Source: Syntrophaceae bacterium (GTDB lineage: Bacteria > Desulfobacterota > Syntrophia > Syntrophales > Smithellaceae). From it: a stretch of 40,753 nucleotides of DNA. This document shows positions 15,910 through 25,585 of the stretch, one piece after another. Made by a program: the position numbers and the translations under genes. Within the stretch, counting starts at the first letter, position 1. Each line of letters starts with the position of its first letter. The stretch lies in NCBI GenBank assembly GCA_025355345.1, contig JANXZU010000030.1, forward strand, positions 1 to 40,753, written 5' to 3'. The notes under the pieces were generated by a model. That model made no database searches and was not told where the DNA came from. It saw only the letters and a list, made by a program, of their open reading frames with translations.

Positions 15910-16940
15910 AGATCACCTCTTTTTAATTTATTTTCTATAGCCGCTAATACCTGTTCGGGTAAAATATCCTTCATACATTTATTTGTCGGACACTTTTTCA
16001 ATAAGCAGGGGCTGCATGACAGTTCTGTACGAATTATGGTGTGACCTTCACCGTATGGTCCTGTTCTTAACGGATCAGTCGGGCCAAAAAGAGCAATGAC
16101 GGGAGTTCCCACAGCGGCAGCAAGATGCATGGGGCCGGAATCAGTTGTTATTACAAATCGTGCTTTTTTGTAAAGACAGGCAAGTTCTAGAAGAGTTGTC
16201 TGCCCTCCTAAATTTGTTCCTGCTTTTTTCATCTTTGAAGTAATTCGTTCAATTGCACTCTTTTCACTTCCCGTAAAAACAACAGTCATCTTTAAATTAT
16301 TTTTAATCATATCAGCAAGCCTGGCAAAATTTACATCATCCCATAGTTTAGTTTCCCAATAAGCGATGGGGTTAATGGCAATGAAATTTTTATCATCCAG
16401 CGTGTGTTTATTCATTAAGAGCTGCACTTTTGTTTCGGCATCGTTGTTTTGAGGTAAAATAAATTCAACATGATCTATCTTCGCGCCCAGATAGCGAGGA
16501 AAATCCAGGTAACGGTCGATTGCGTGTTTATTCATATCTTCAGGGATATTTTCATTAAGAAATAAGCCGCTTAGTTCCTGCAACGAATCATAACCAAGTT
16601 TTCGTTTGCCTCGGCTAAGCAAAACGATTATAGCACTTTTAAAGAGACCGTGGAAATCAATCACCAGGTCATAGCGCCGTTGCCGCAATTCATTTATTAA
16701 TGAGCGCATATTAAATAGGGGCTTAAGAATATTAACCTTTTGAATATCTTTGGACCAGCTTTTGCGCTGTGAAACTATAACAGCATTAAGGTATGGGTGG
16801 TTTTTAACTATGTCCGCCGCCGCCTCTTCCACTACCCAGGTTATATGGGCATCAGGATAAAGACTACGCAATGCCGCAAGCGAAGGCAGAGTGTGAATGA
16901 CATCGCCGATTGCGCTTAATTTAACGATTAGTATATTCAC
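15900..16940 (-). CDS. waaC: Lipopolysaccharide heptosyltransferase I-like (GT9)
   Basis: The 346-residue enzyme should add the first heptose to Kdo of the inner core, using ADP-heptose at the cytoplasmic face. NILIVKLSAIGDVIHTLPSL is the WaaC-type opening; ITWVVEEAAADI and VIDFHGLFKSAIIVLLS are further WaaC-specific blocks, and TTDSGPMHLAAAVGTPVIAL is the donor-binding motif. It ends with the CSPCLLKKCPTNKCM cysteine cluster seen in deltaproteobacterial members. The GTG start at 16940 overlaps the gmhB stop by four bases (GTGA), so the two are translationally coupled. WaaC is favoured over WaaF by the KLSAIGD opening and by the separate WaaF two genes upstream. Confidence 0.85.
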   Translation of the reverse strand: MNILIVKLSAIGDVIHTLPSLAALRSLYPDAHITWVVEEAAADIVKNHPYLNAVIVSQRKSWSKDIQKVNILKPLFNMRSLINELRQRRYDLVIDFHGLFKSAIIVLLSRGKRKLGYDSLQELSGLFLNENIPEDMNKHAIDRYLDFPRYLGAKIDHVEFILPQNNDAETKVQLLMNKHTLDDKNFIAINPIAYWETKLWDDVNFARLADMIKNNLKMTVVFTGSEKSAIERITSKMKKAGTNLGGQTTLLELACLYKKARFVITTDSGPMHLAAAVGTPVIALFGPTDPLRTGPYGEGHTIIRTELSCSPCLLKKCPTNKCMKDILPEQVLAAIENKLKRGDLCP

Positions 16941-17527
16941 TTAATCCTGTCTTTCATTATCCACTTTACCGCTTCTAGAATATCTTCCGCTACAAAATCA
17001 GGTTTGTTTTGGTTCACTGCCAAATCAGCACCGAAATCTTGCATTGCTTCCCGCCCATATCCGGTTTTTACTAAAATCCGTTTAACTCCTGCATTCTTAG
17101 CTGCTTCCATATCGCGATATGTGTCTCCGACCATGTATGAATTTTCGAGCTCTATATCAAAATCAATAGCGGCCCGCAGCAACATGCCCGGTAATGGCTT
17201 GCGGCAGTTACAATTCTGCAGGTAGATACCTGTTCCTTCCGTGGGATGGTGCGGGCAGTAGTAAAATTTATCTATGCTTGCTTTTCTGCCACGTAAAGAG
17301 GTCTGGATTATATTATGGGTTTGTGTGACTAAATTTTCGGAGAAATACCCCCTGGCGACACCAGACTGGTTGGTAACAACGATTGCCTTCATGCAGCTTT
17401 TATTAATCAATTCAATTGCTGCATAAGCAACAGGAATTATCTTTAGTTTGTCCAGGCTGTCGAGATAGCCGACCTCTTCATTAATTGTTCCGTCTCTGTC
17501 CAGAAAGACAGCAATATTATTTCCCAT
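16937..17527 (-). CDS. gmhB: D-glycero-beta-D-manno-heptose-1,7-bisphosphate 7-phosphatase
   Basis: This 196-residue HAD-family phosphatase removes the 7-phosphate during ADP-heptose synthesis. FLDRDGTINEEVGYL carries the nucleophile and acid/base aspartates, VVTNQSGVARGYF the second motif, and CRKPLPGML with VGDTYRDMEAA the lysine and magnesium-binding aspartates. The zinc site is complete: CPHHP, then the CNCRKP cysteines. It lies between the two heptosyltransferases that use the end product, so heptose synthesis and transfer are encoded together, although gmhA and hldE are not in the window. Length and motifs are standard. Confidence 0.92.
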   Translation of the reverse strand: MGNNIAVFLDRDGTINEEVGYLDSLDKLKIIPVAYAAIELINKSCMKAIVVTNQSGVARGYFSENLVTQTHNIIQTSLRGRKASIDKFYYCPHHPTEGTGIYLQNCNCRKPLPGMLLRAAIDFDIELENSYMVGDTYRDMEAAKNAGVKRILVKTGYGREAMQDFGADLAVNQNKPDFVAEDILEAVKWIMKDRIK

Positions 17528-17540
17528 GATTGTCTCTCAA

Positions 17541-18569
17541 CTAATTAATTAATATATTTTGAGCAGCCGTAGAAACATCTTCCACGGATATTAGTTTCAT
17601 GCAACTAAAATCAGTCGGACATGTTTCTTCAAGACAGGGACTGCAGTCAATATTATGATGAACGATAGCTGTCCTATTACCGACAGGCGATGTAGTAATG
17701 GGATTAGTTGAACCGAAAATAGCGACAGTTGGAATGTTCAGCGCACCCGCAATGTGCATAAGTCCGGAGTCGTTGCTGATAAATAAGCTGCACTGTGAGA
17801 TCAAGGAAATTGCTTCTTGAAGATTTGTATTGCCGGCAAGGTTAATTAATTTCGTGCGTGCTGCATTTCTCACCTCTTCCGCTGTTTTCCAATCAGCCTT
17901 GCTGCCCAAAATAATTCCCTGCATCTGAAAACTATCACTGAGCTTATCGGCCACGGCTGCAAATCTATCCGGAAACCATCTTTTAGCCGGACCAAACGTG
18001 GCCCCCGGAGCGATTCCCAAAATAGCCTTGTTTGTGTCGGGTATATATTTTTGTAAAATGATTCGGGCATCCATAGTGTTGATTCTGGCTTCCAGCCGCA
18101 TTTCACAATCTACGGGAACACAACCCAACGCCTTGACCATTTCCAGATAATAATCAATCTGGTGTACTTTCTTTATTTCTTTGGTGCGCTGTACGCTATG
18201 GGTTAAAAGAAGACCGCGCGCGTCTGAGTTATAACCGGCGCGCAGAGGAATCCTGGCCATAAAAGCCAGAATTGCCGCTTCAATCGCGTTTTGCAGAAGA
18301 ATTGCCGCGTCAAAGTTTCTTTTTTTGAGCTGACTTGCGAGACGAAATACTCCTGCCGGAGTGTCATATTTATTCTCATAGATGATTATTTCATTCACGT
18401 CAGAAAAGAGCTTGTAGATATCGGCAACCCATGGCTTTACCAGAACTGCAATATGGGCATGCGGATAAGTGGCTCGGATAGACGCTACGGCAGGTAAAGT
18501 CAAGATGGCATCGCCAATCCAATTAGTGCCGCGAACAAGAATATTGTTCAGGCCTTCTGGTGGCAGCAT
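17541..18569 (-). CDS. waaF: Lipopolysaccharide heptosyltransferase II
   Basis: This GT9 enzyme adds the second inner-core heptose. NILVRGTNWIGDAILTLPAV is the classical WaaF opening; IAPGATFGPAKRWFPDRFA starts the donor domain and FISNDSGLMHIAGALNIPTV is the ADP-heptose-binding motif. The frame is open to 18656, but that would overlap the acyltransferase gene by 61 bases and add an uncharacteristic N-terminus. The ATG at 18569 puts the first strand about eight residues in, as in homologues, and gives 342 residues. A TTG a few codons upstream, after AGAGG, is an alternative. It is followed 13 bases later by gmhB. Confidence 0.88.
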   Translation of the reverse strand: MLPPEGLNNILVRGTNWIGDAILTLPAVASIRATYPHAHIAVLVKPWVADIYKLFSDVNEIIIYENKYDTPAGVFRLASQLKKRNFDAAILLQNAIEAAILAFMARIPLRAGYNSDARGLLLTHSVQRTKEIKKVHQIDYYLEMVKALGCVPVDCEMRLEARINTMDARIILQKYIPDTNKAILGIAPGATFGPAKRWFPDRFAAVADKLSDSFQMQGIILGSKADWKTAEEVRNAARTKLINLAGNTNLQEAISLISQCSLFISNDSGLMHIAGALNIPTVAIFGSTNPITTSPVGNRTAIVHHNIDCSPCLEETCPTDFSCMKLISVEDVSTAAQNILIN

Positions 18570-18595
18570 TTTGTTTTTTCGAACAAGCAAATTAG

Positions 18596-19471
18596 TTAAC
18601 CTCTTTGTTTTACCTGGCAGAGCTTTGTCTTCCAGCGCTGATGCACCCAAAACCATTGCTCGGGATATTGGCGAATATGTTCTTCAATAATTTTTGTAAA
18701 ATTCTGCGTATTGATTAATATATCAGCTTCACGATTTGCTGAGTTGATAATATCAACTTTTTCGCCTATTTCTAATAAATATTTACCGTCAGGCAGACGA
18801 CTGGTAAAAAATGGCAGTACAGGTGCTCCCGCATGCATGGCCAGCAGAGCCAGGCCTGATGTTGTGCAGGCCTTCCGGCCAAAAAAATCGACAAATACGC
18901 CCCCGTACCAAGCGACATTCTGATCAATAAGAATACTAATGGTGGTGTCCTTTTTTAGCAGTCGGATCATTTGTCGCATTGCGTTCTCTTTGGGCACAGA
19001 AATGTTGCCGCAGGAGGAACGTACAGTTGTGATAATACCTTCTAACAAACGGCTGTCCAGAATGCGATAAACAAAGGATAACGGCCGAGTTAATATGGCC
19101 AAAGCGGCATTGCCAATTTCCCAGTTGCCGAAATGAGCGCCAAAAAGTAATACACCTTTTCCTTCGTTACATGCATTTGTATAATTATCCAGACCCCTTA
19201 CACTAATCAGTTGATTCAGATTTTCTTTGCTTAAAGATGGAATATCATAAAATTCAACGACAATCAAAGCAGCGCTTAGATATGATTCTTTAGCAATGCT
19301 GATGATTTCTTGTAGAGATTTATCCGGAAACGAACGCATTAAATTATGAATAGCGATAAGACGATGCTTCAAAGAAAGATGATAAAATAATTTGGCTAGA
19401 AAAAAAGCAATAACCCGTCTTATGCATAGGGGGATTATTCCTACTAAATAAATTATTAATTTTACCTTCAC
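18596..19471 (-). CDS. lpxL: Lipid A acyltransferase (LpxL/HtrB family)
   Basis: The 291-residue protein belongs to the lysophospholipid acyltransferase family that adds secondary acyl chains to lipid A at the inner membrane. A single N-terminal helix anchors it, and GAHFGNWEIGNAAL contains the catalytic H-x4-E motif. Further conserved pieces are ILIDQNVAWYGGVFVDFFGR and PEQWFWVHQRWKT near the C-terminus. The start is GTG at 19471, seven bases after AAGG. It sits between lpxK and waaF in the lipid A operon. Whether it acts before or after Kdo addition, and with which acyl length, cannot be read. No second acyltransferase gene (lpxM) is present in the window. Confidence 0.88.
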   Translation of the reverse strand: MKVKLIIYLVGIIPLCIRRVIAFFLAKLFYHLSLKHRLIAIHNLMRSFPDKSLQEIISIAKESYLSAALIVVEFYDIPSLSKENLNQLISVRGLDNYTNACNEGKGVLLFGAHFGNWEIGNAALAILTRPLSFVYRILDSRLLEGIITTVRSSCGNISVPKENAMRQMIRLLKKDTTISILIDQNVAWYGGVFVDFFGRKACTTSGLALLAMHAGAPVLPFFTSRLPDGKYLLEIGEKVDIINSANREADILINTQNFTKIIEEHIRQYPEQWFWVHQRWKTKLCQVKQRG

Positions 19472-19505
19472 AAAATAACCTTAAGTGGACTAAAAATTAA
19501 TTGTT

Positions 19506-20618
19506 TCAAGGACGCACAGGATTGATTACTGCTGACGTCAGCCTATCTAAAATAAAAGTATCGAATGATTCCCGCGAAGGATTAATTTCCATTTCAATGC
19601 GCATCATGTATATTATGCTTAACAAATCGGCGAAGTTTTGCAGGCGCATAACATCTTTTTGCGTTGTAATTATTAAATCAGCTTCATAACTATAATACTT
19701 ATTTTTGATAATTTCCAGTTCAGCGAGGTTGTAGTTGTGGTGGTCAGGAAAAGTATCCCATGATAAAATATTCGCCCGGGCAGCAAGCAGTGATTTTCTA
19801 AATGAATCTGGCTTGCCTATCCCGCAAAAAGCGCACACCTTTTTTCCCGCAAGATTGGATATCGGCCAATTATCACTATAATCCCCTTTGATAACGTCTT
19901 GAATTTTATGAACACTCGTAAATATGGGAATGTCTCCAATTTGTGACAATATTTTTTTAATATTATCTGTCTTGGGTGTTTCGTCAGTGCGCGTAAGCAT
20001 TAAAGCACTGGCTCTTTTAAGACCTGCAATTGGTTCGCGAAGCTTTCCTCGCGGCAGGACATAGTCATTAGCAAGCGTATCCTGGCTGTCTAATAAAACC
20101 AGATTAATATCCCTAAATATTTGCCTGTGCTGCATAGCATCATCGCAAATAAGCACATTTGCGCCGAATCGGGTTATTGCTTCTCTGCCTGTTTTTATTC
20201 TTTGAGGTCCGATAATAATTGGTATGCTATTAAGCGATTGTGCCATCAAAAAAGGTTCATCCCCGGCTGTTTTGCTATCCACTAAAATATTTTTACCATC
20301 CGAAACAATGTTAACTGATTTTGTGTTTTTGCTACCATAACCACGGCTTAAAATTGCCGGTTTAAAACCGTGCGATTGCAGCATCCGCGCCAGCATGATC
20401 ACGCAGGGAGTTTTACCTGTGCCACCGGCGGTAATATTGCCGACGCTGATTACCGGACAAGGAAGTTTTACAACGGCAAAAATATTTTTATCAAAGAGCC
20501 AGTTGCGAAAAGTAATAATCAGGCGATAAGGAAAAGAAATTGCAAATGCTATTATTCTGATGACAGTGTAACGGTTGATGCGTCCGTCGTCATTCCAAAT
20601 CCTTTGCCAGTCTACCAT
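19506..20618 (-). CDS. lpxK: Tetraacyldisaccharide 4'-kinase
   Basis: LpxK phosphorylates the 4'-position of the lipid A disaccharide. The protein has an N-terminal membrane-associated segment and then a Walker A in [16 protein letters not shown], the pattern special to Lpx[39 protein letters not shown] (family consensus DDGxQH, here DDAMQH) and LPRGKLREP are all conserved blocks. Three in-frame ATGs exist (20633, 20624, 20618); I choose 20618, with AAGGA eight bases upstream, giving 370 residues. It overlaps the end of msbA by 29 bases. The replacement of glycine by alanine in DDGxQH is minor but visible. Confidence 0.9.
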   Translation of the reverse strand: MVDWQRIWNDDGRINRYTVIRIIAFAISFPYRLIITFRNWLFDKNIFAVVKLPCPVISVGNITAGGTGKTPCVIMLARMLQSHGFKPAILSRGYGSKNTKSVNIVSDGKNILVDSKTAGDEPFLMAQSLNSIPIIIGPQRIKTGREAITRFGANVLICDDAMQHRQIFRDINLVLLDSQDTLANDYVLPRGKLREPIAGLKRASALMLTRTDETPKTDNIKKILSQIGDIPIFTSVHKIQDVIKGDYSDNWPISNLAGKKVCAFCGIGKPDSFRKSLLAARANILSWDTFPDHHNYNLAELEIIKNKYYSYEADLIITTQKDVMRLQNFADLLSIIYMMRIEMEINPSRESFDTFILDRLTSAVINPVRP

Positions 20619-22347
20619 TGCCATTTCCTTCATCCTTGAACTGCAAATTATACAATCGGAAGTATTCGCCTTTTTTCTCCATCAGCGTCTCATGATTTCC
20701 TTCTTCGGCGATTTGTCCATTGACTAAAGCAATGATCCTATCGGCATTACGTATTGTAGAAAGCCTGTGGGCAATTACCAGCGTGGTACGTCCCTTCATG
20801 AGATTATCAAGGGCTTCCTGAACTTCGATTTCCGCTTCCGTATCGAGAGACGATGTAGCTTCATCAAGAATTAAAATAGGAGCATTCTTGAGCAGTGCGC
20901 GGGCTATAGACATGCGTTGTTTTTCTCCGCCGGAAAGCTTTGTGCCTAATTCGCCGATATTGCTGTCATATCCATTGGGCAATTTCATGATAAAATCGTG
21001 AGCATTAGCTGCTTTGGCCGCGCTTACGATTTCCTCTTCCGTGCGGTCGATATCTCCATAAGCAATATTGTTTCTTACTGTATCATTAAAAAGGATAGTC
21101 TGCTGTGTGACTATGGCCATCTGGCCGCGCAGAGACTGTATAGTTACGTCGCGAATATCGTGACCGTCAATCAGGATACGGCCGTCGGTAACGTCATAAA
21201 AACGAGGGATTAAATTTACCAACGATGTTTTGCCGCCGCCGCTCATACCCACAAAAGCGACAACCTCTCCCGCTTTGATGGAAAGGTTGATATTTTTCAA
21301 TACAGGTGTTTGTTCATAGCAGAATGTAACGTTTTCAATATCAATGCCACGGCCCACCTGCGGAAGATTAATGGCATCGGATTTATCGTTAATATTGGGA
21401 ACCAGATCGATTATACTAAAAACACGTTCAGCCCCGGCAATCCCCTGATTAATGGTATTATTGACATTTGCGAGTCTTTTGATGGGCTCATAGAGCATCA
21501 GCACAGCCGTAAGAAATGAAAAGAACGTACCGGGTGTAGAATTACCGTTTACAACGTTATAGCCACCATAAAAGATTACAGCAGCTATGCCCAATCCACC
21601 CAGGAATTCCATCAGGGGGTGGGAAAGAGCATTGACGGAAACTGCCCTCATGTTTAACTTGAAGAGCCGTTCATTTTCGGCTGCAAATCTATTGCTTTCA
21701 TACTTTTCCATGCAGAAAGCTTTAACAATACGCGTTCCGGAAATTGTTTCCTGTAAAAGCGAGCTTAATGTTCCCATCGTTATTTGCGTGGAAGTGGTCA
21801 CACTGCGCATTTTTTTACCAAGTCTGGTAATGGGGTATATTGTCACAGGGAAAACAATCATGGCAATAATAGCCAGTTGCCAATCGGTATAAAAAATGAC
21901 ACAGACTAAAGCAATAAGCGTGAAGGTGTCTTTGACGATACTGGTGATTACTTCTGCCGATGCGGTTTGAATTGCCATAACATCATTGGTAATTCGTGAC
22001 ATAAGAATACCAGTCGGATGTTGTGTGAAGAAAGCCAGAGATTGCTTCTGGATTTGCTCGTAAAGTTTGTTACGCAAATCCGTAACAATTCGTAATCCGA
22101 TGAAGCTCATTAAAATTGTTTGTGCATAATTGCAACTGCCCTTGATTAAAAAAATACCAATGATAGCAAAAGGAATCCATTTCAAGGAGGCGGGATTTTT
22201 TGCAAGAAATATGTCATCTAAAACCGGCTTAACCAGCACAGCTTGTGATGATGTCAAAGCTCCGACGATTATCATGCAGAGCATAGCAAAGGCCATACGC
22301 ACACTATATGGCCGGGCGAGCATTAATAGACGTTTAAATATTTTCAT
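20590..22347 (-). CDS. msbA: Lipid A export ABC transporter, ATP-binding and permease protein
   Basis: This 585-residue half-transporter has six membrane helices in its first 320 residues and a C-terminal nucleotide-binding domain with Walker A GMSGGGKTSL, Q-loop region IVTQQTILFND, signature LSGGEKQRMSIARALL, Walker B ILILDEATSSLD and H-loop VIAHRLSTI. MsbA works as a homodimer that flips core-lipid A to the periplasmic leaflet of the inner membrane. Its place between lpxB and lpxK is the classical arrangement and favours lipid A over a peptide or drug substrate. The ATG at 22347 follows AAAGGA four bases upstream and lies eight bases after the lpxB stop. Confidence 0.93.
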   Translation of the reverse strand: MKIFKRLLMLARPYSVRMAFAMLCMIIVGALTSSQAVLVKPVLDDIFLAKNPASLKWIPFAIIGIFLIKGSCNYAQTILMSFIGLRIVTDLRNKLYEQIQKQSLAFFTQHPTGILMSRITNDVMAIQTASAEVITSIVKDTFTLIALVCVIFYTDWQLAIIAMIVFPVTIYPITRLGKKMRSVTTSTQITMGTLSSLLQETISGTRIVKAFCMEKYESNRFAAENERLFKLNMRAVSVNALSHPLMEFLGGLGIAAVIFYGGYNVVNGNSTPGTFFSFLTAVLMLYEPIKRLANVNNTINQGIAGAERVFSIIDLVPNINDKSDAINLPQVGRGIDIENVTFCYEQTPVLKNINLSIKAGEVVAFVGMSGGGKTSLVNLIPRFYDVTDGRILIDGHDIRDVTIQSLRGQMAIVTQQTILFNDTVRNNIAYGDIDRTEEEIVSAAKAANAHDFIMKLPNGYDSNIGELGTKLSGGEKQRMSIARALLKNAPILILDEATSSLDTEAEIEVQEALDNLMKGRTTLVIAHRLSTIRNADRIIALVNGQIAEEGNHETLMEKKGEYFRLYNLQFKDEGNGNGRLAKDLE

Positions 22348-22355
22348 ACTTTCCT

Positions 22356-23522
22356 TTATAGCATATCATAAGCTAGGCGGGCAGTTTTTCTTGCGGCACC
22401 GGGATCACCCAGTTTGCTTCGGATTGCTGCCAATTCTTTTATCATTTCCTGCTTTCTTTCTGCATTGGTTAAAATATCAATGGCCTCAGAAGCAATTCGA
22501 TTTCCACAGGCATCTTCTTGAATCAGCTCCGGGACTACAGTTTTTTCCGCAATAATATTAGCCAAACCTATATTATTTACATGAACTATAAATTTACCAA
22601 TAAAATAGGTAAGAGCTGAAATTTTGTAGATAATGATCATGGGTACCCTAAGCAACGCGGTTTCCAGCGTTGCCGTTCCCGAAGCAACAATAGCTAAATC
22701 GCAACAGTAGATTGCCTCGTAAGTCTGGCCAGAAATCACTTTAACGTTAATGCAAAATCCGGAAATTATGTCATCAACGATTTTCTTATCCAGAGTGTTG
22801 GCCAATGGTAATATAAATTGCACATTCGGCATTTTTTTCGTCAGAATTTCCGCTGCCTTCAACATTTCTGGTAATAATTTGACTACTTCGGAAAGCCTGC
22901 TTCCGGGCAGCAATCCAATTGTTGTTTTGCTTTCATCCAGGTTGAATAATTCTTGCGATTCTTGTTTGCAATAGGCTGGTTTCACTAAATCAAGCAAGGG
23001 ATGACCCACATAATCAACCGCAAACCCTTTTGACGCGTATGTATCAACTTCAAAGGGAAGAATGACAGCCATTTTATCCACTAATCTCTTAATTTTTGTG
23101 ATTCGACTTTTGCGCCATGCCCAGACTTGCGGGCTGATATAATAAAATATTTTTATATTCCTTTTTTTTGCTGCTGTCGCGATAAAATTCAAATTAAAAT
23201 CAGGATAGTCAATTAAAATTACCAGTTGCGGCTTCATTTCGTCCAGAGATTTTTTCACCCGCCGGATGATTCGAAATAAAGTTCCAAATTTTGATATAAC
23301 CTCGGTCAAGCCGACAACTGCCGTTTCCGACGCATGAACCAGAAGCTTAACTCCGGCCTCCTGCATCTTGTTGCCGCCCATGCCATAAAAAATAAGTGAC
23401 GGATCGATCCTTAACATTTCCATGACAAGATCAGCGCCATGCATATCACCGGAAGCCTCACCGGCAACAATCATGATTGTCTTATTCTTCTTAGTATCTT
23501 TAGATTTGTTTGTAGTGAGCAT
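22356..23522 (-). CDS. lpxB: Lipid-A-disaccharide synthase
   Basis: LpxB (GT19) joins UDP-diacyl-sugar and lipid X into the beta-1',6 disaccharide. The N-terminal IMIVAGEASGDMHGADLV is diagnostic; FYGMGGNKMQEAGV, LVILIDYPDFNLNFIATAAK, YYISPQVWAWRKSRI, VDYVGHPLLDL, IGLLPGSRLSEV and ASGTATLETALL are all family blocks in the right order. The frame also offers an ATG at 23540, which would overlap gnnB by 11 bases; I prefer 23522 because GAAG lies just upstream, but the choice is open and affects six residues only. In this operon the disaccharide precursors are probably 3-amino sugars (see gnnA and gnnB). Confidence 0.93.
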   Translation of the reverse strand: MLTTNKSKDTKKNKTIMIVAGEASGDMHGADLVMEMLRIDPSLIFYGMGGNKMQEAGVKLLVHASETAVVGLTEVISKFGTLFRIIRRVKKSLDEMKPQLVILIDYPDFNLNFIATAAKKRNIKIFYYISPQVWAWRKSRITKIKRLVDKMAVILPFEVDTYASKGFAVDYVGHPLLDLVKPAYCKQESQELFNLDESKTTIGLLPGSRLSEVVKLLPEMLKAAEILTKKMPNVQFILPLANTLDKKIVDDIISGFCINVKVISGQTYEAIYCCDLAIVASGTATLETALLRVPMIIIYKISALTYFIGKFIVHVNNIGLANIIAEKTVVPELIQEDACGNRIASEAIDILTNAERKQEMIKELAAIRSKLGDPGAARKTARLAYDML

Positions 23523-23529
23523 TGTTTCT

Positions 23530-24624
23530 TCAGGAGGCATGATTAATTACATCGGCAATAAGTTCGATTTCTTCTTTATTCAATTCCGGAAACATTGGCA
23601 GAGAAAGAACTTCTTGCGCACAATTTTCACTATGCGGCAATTTTAATGAAAGATTATACATTTTCACAAATATTTCCTGCATGTGGAGCGGTACAGGATA
23701 ATAAACGGCTGAGGCGATGCCTTTATCCGCAAGAGCTTTAGCCAGTTGATCACGGTTTTTCGCACGTATTGTAAACTGATGATATACATGTTCGCAACCT
23801 GAAGCAACTGAAGGTAAGACAACATCATTTCTATTAATTGCGTTGCAGTAAGCTGCCGCATTTTCCCTTCGGGTCGCGTTGAATTGATCAATATATTTTA
23901 ATTTGATGCGAATAATAGCGGCTTGAATTTCATCAAGACGACTGTTGTAGCCAACTGCCTGATGATAATAGCGCACGGAGCTGCCATGATTACGAAGAAT
24001 TTTTATTTGCGTGGCTATCTCTGCGCTTTTTGTAATGACCATGCCGCCGTCGCCGTAACCGGCCAGATTTTTACTGGGGAAAAAACTAAAACATCCGACA
24101 TCACCAATTGTGCCGACTTTACGGCCATTATATATGGCGCCAAAAGCCTGAGCGCAATCTTCGATAACTTTCAGATTGTATTTCTCGGCAATTTTCATGA
24201 TTGGATCCATGTTGGCTGGATGCCCGAATAGATGAACAGGAATGATCGCTTTTGTTTTTTTAGTTATTTTATCAGCAATTTGCTTACAATCGATGTTAAA
24301 AGTATTTGGGCAAATATCTACGAAAACCGGAATGGCATTTAAAAGGGCAATTACTTCCGCAGTAGCAATAAAGGTAAAGGGAGTTGTAATGACTTCATCT
24401 CCGGGCCCAACGCCGCAGGCACGAAGCGCCAGCAGCAGGGCATCAGTTCCGTTGGCCACACCTATCGCATAAGGCAAACCATGATAAGCGGCGATTTCTT
24501 CTTCCAGGCGAGTGACATTGGGGCCCAGAATAAACTGTGCTTGTTCTAAAACATCCCCGATGGCGGCATCAATTTCACTTTTCAGGATATGGTATTGCCT
24601 TTTAAGATCAACCATAGGAATCAT
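23530..24624 (-). CDS. gnnB: DegT/DnrJ/EryC1 family aminotransferase, probable GnnB
   Basis: The 364-residue PLP enzyme shows the sugar aminotransferase pattern: MVDLKRQYHILKSEIDAAI start, ANGTDALLLALRACGVGPGD, TPFTFIATAEVI, VHLFGHPANMD, IEDCAQAFGA with the cofactor aspartate, and FSFFPSKNLAGYGDGGM with the PLP lysine. In Acidithiobacillus ferrooxidans and Leptospira a DegT enzyme (GnnB) encoded next to a Gfo/Idh oxidoreductase (GnnA) and lpxA converts UDP-3-keto-GlcNAc to UDP-GlcNAc3N for lipid A with amide-linked 3-acyl chains. Here the order lpxA, oxidoreductase, aminotransferase, lpxB is the same. The generic alternative is a WecE- or WlbE-like enzyme for an O-antigen amino sugar, but the position inside the lipid A genes argues for GnnB. 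RBS GAGGTG lies seven bases before the ATG. Confidence 0.82.
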   Translation of the reverse strand: MIPMVDLKRQYHILKSEIDAAIGDVLEQAQFILGPNVTRLEEEIAAYHGLPYAIGVANGTDALLLALRACGVGPGDEVITTPFTFIATAEVIALLNAIPVFVDICPNTFNIDCKQIADKITKKTKAIIPVHLFGHPANMDPIMKIAEKYNLKVIEDCAQAFGAIYNGRKVGTIGDVGCFSFFPSKNLAGYGDGGMVITKSAEIATQIKILRNHGSSVRYYHQAVGYNSRLDEIQAAIIRIKLKYIDQFNATRRENAAAYCNAINRNDVVLPSVASGCEHVYHQFTIRAKNRDQLAKALADKGIASAVYYPVPLHMQEIFVKMYNLSLKLPHSENCAQEVLSLPMFPELNKEEIELIADVINHAS

Positions 24625-24625
24625 T

Positions 24626-25585
24626 TTATGGCACCTCTGCGGTTTTCATTTTTTGGATTATATACGTAGCCAGCTCTAAAGATTTGCGTGCATCTTCTCC
24701 TGAAATAATTGGCTGTGTGCGGTTGATCACTGCATTTACAAACGAGCGGATTTCTTCTTCCAGCGGATCATGACTGCCTACTTCGATATTGTTTTGATAA
24801 ATTTCCACCTGACCAGCTTGGTTTTTTCTTTTGCCCAGAGATAAAATTTCCCGTTTTTGGCAATCAACTGAATGGTATCCTTCTGCTCCGAAAAAACGGA
24901 TCTTTTGCATGGTTTTGGCACTGATGCGGCTGGCTGTAATGTTGGCGATACAGCCCGATTCAAAAGAAATCCTGACGTTAGAAATATCAATTTTATCGGA
25001 AAGAATAGGGACTCCAACGGCTTCCACGCTGGTAAGTGGAGAATTAACAAATTTCAAAATAATGTCCAGATCATGAATCATCAAATCCAGAATCACGTCA
25101 ACATCTGTGCCTCGTTCGAAGAATGGATGCAATCGATGTGCTTCAATAAACATTGGTTTCTCAATAACATTTTCCAAGGCCATGATTGCAGGGTTGAATC
25201 TTTCGACAAAGCCAACCTGGAGAATCAGATTATTGCTTTTTGCCAATCCTATTAATTCATCTGCTTGAGCCAAAGTTGCGCAAATGGGCTTTTCTATCAG
25301 GACATCCACGCCTGCCGCTAAAAAATCGCGGGCAACCTTATGGTGTTCACCTGTAGGAACCGCTATGCTTACCGCATCAACCTTACCCATCATTTCATTG
25401 TGGTCAGCAAAGGCGTTACACTGATAAATATCCGCCGCTTTTGTTGCCTTATCCGAAAGTGCATCGGCTACGGCAACAATTTTACAATTTTCCAGTTTCG
25501 AGTATTTTTGCAGATGATAATTCCCCAGATGACCAATGCCGACTACTCCGATATTAAGTTTGTTCTTTTTCTTATTGGTAATCAT
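24626..25585 (-). CDS. gnnA: Gfo/Idh/MocA family oxidoreductase, probable GnnA (UDP-GlcNAc 3-dehydrogenase)
   Basis: The 319-residue protein has a Rossmann domain (IGVVGIGHLGNYHLQKY), the EKP motif in DVLIEKPICATL, and the C-terminal dehydrogenase domain with VGFVERFNPAIMAL and DLMIHDLDIILKF, where the histidine is the expected catalytic residue. GnnA oxidises the 3-OH of UDP-GlcNAc with NAD+, supplying the ketone that GnnB aminates. Gfo/Idh proteins are also found near lpxB in other deltaproteobacteria without an aminotransferase, so the pairing with the adjacent DegT gene is what makes the Gnn assignment convincing. I start at the ATG at 25585, which overlaps the lpxA stop (TGATG); an in-frame TTG at 25594 is the alternative. 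Confidence 0.8.
   Translation of the reverse strand: MITNKKKNKLNIGVVGIGHLGNYHLQKYSKLENCKIVAVADALSDKATKAADIYQCNAFADHNEMMGKVDAVSIAVPTGEHHKVARDFLAAGVDVLIEKPICATLAQADELIGLAKSNNLILQVGFVERFNPAIMALENVIEKPMFIEAHRLHPFFERGTDVDVILDLMIHDLDIILKFVNSPLTSVEAVGVPILSDKIDISNVRISFESGCIANITASRISAKTMQKIRFFGAEGYHSVDCQKREILSLGKRKNQAGQVEIYQNNIEVGSHDPLEEEIRSFVNAVINRTQPIISGEDARKSLELATYIIQKMKTAEVP

Noticed and set aside
18570..18656. Extended N-terminus for WaaF
   Set aside because: It overlaps the acyltransferase gene by 61 bases and is not part of the family; the ATG at 18569 is a better start.
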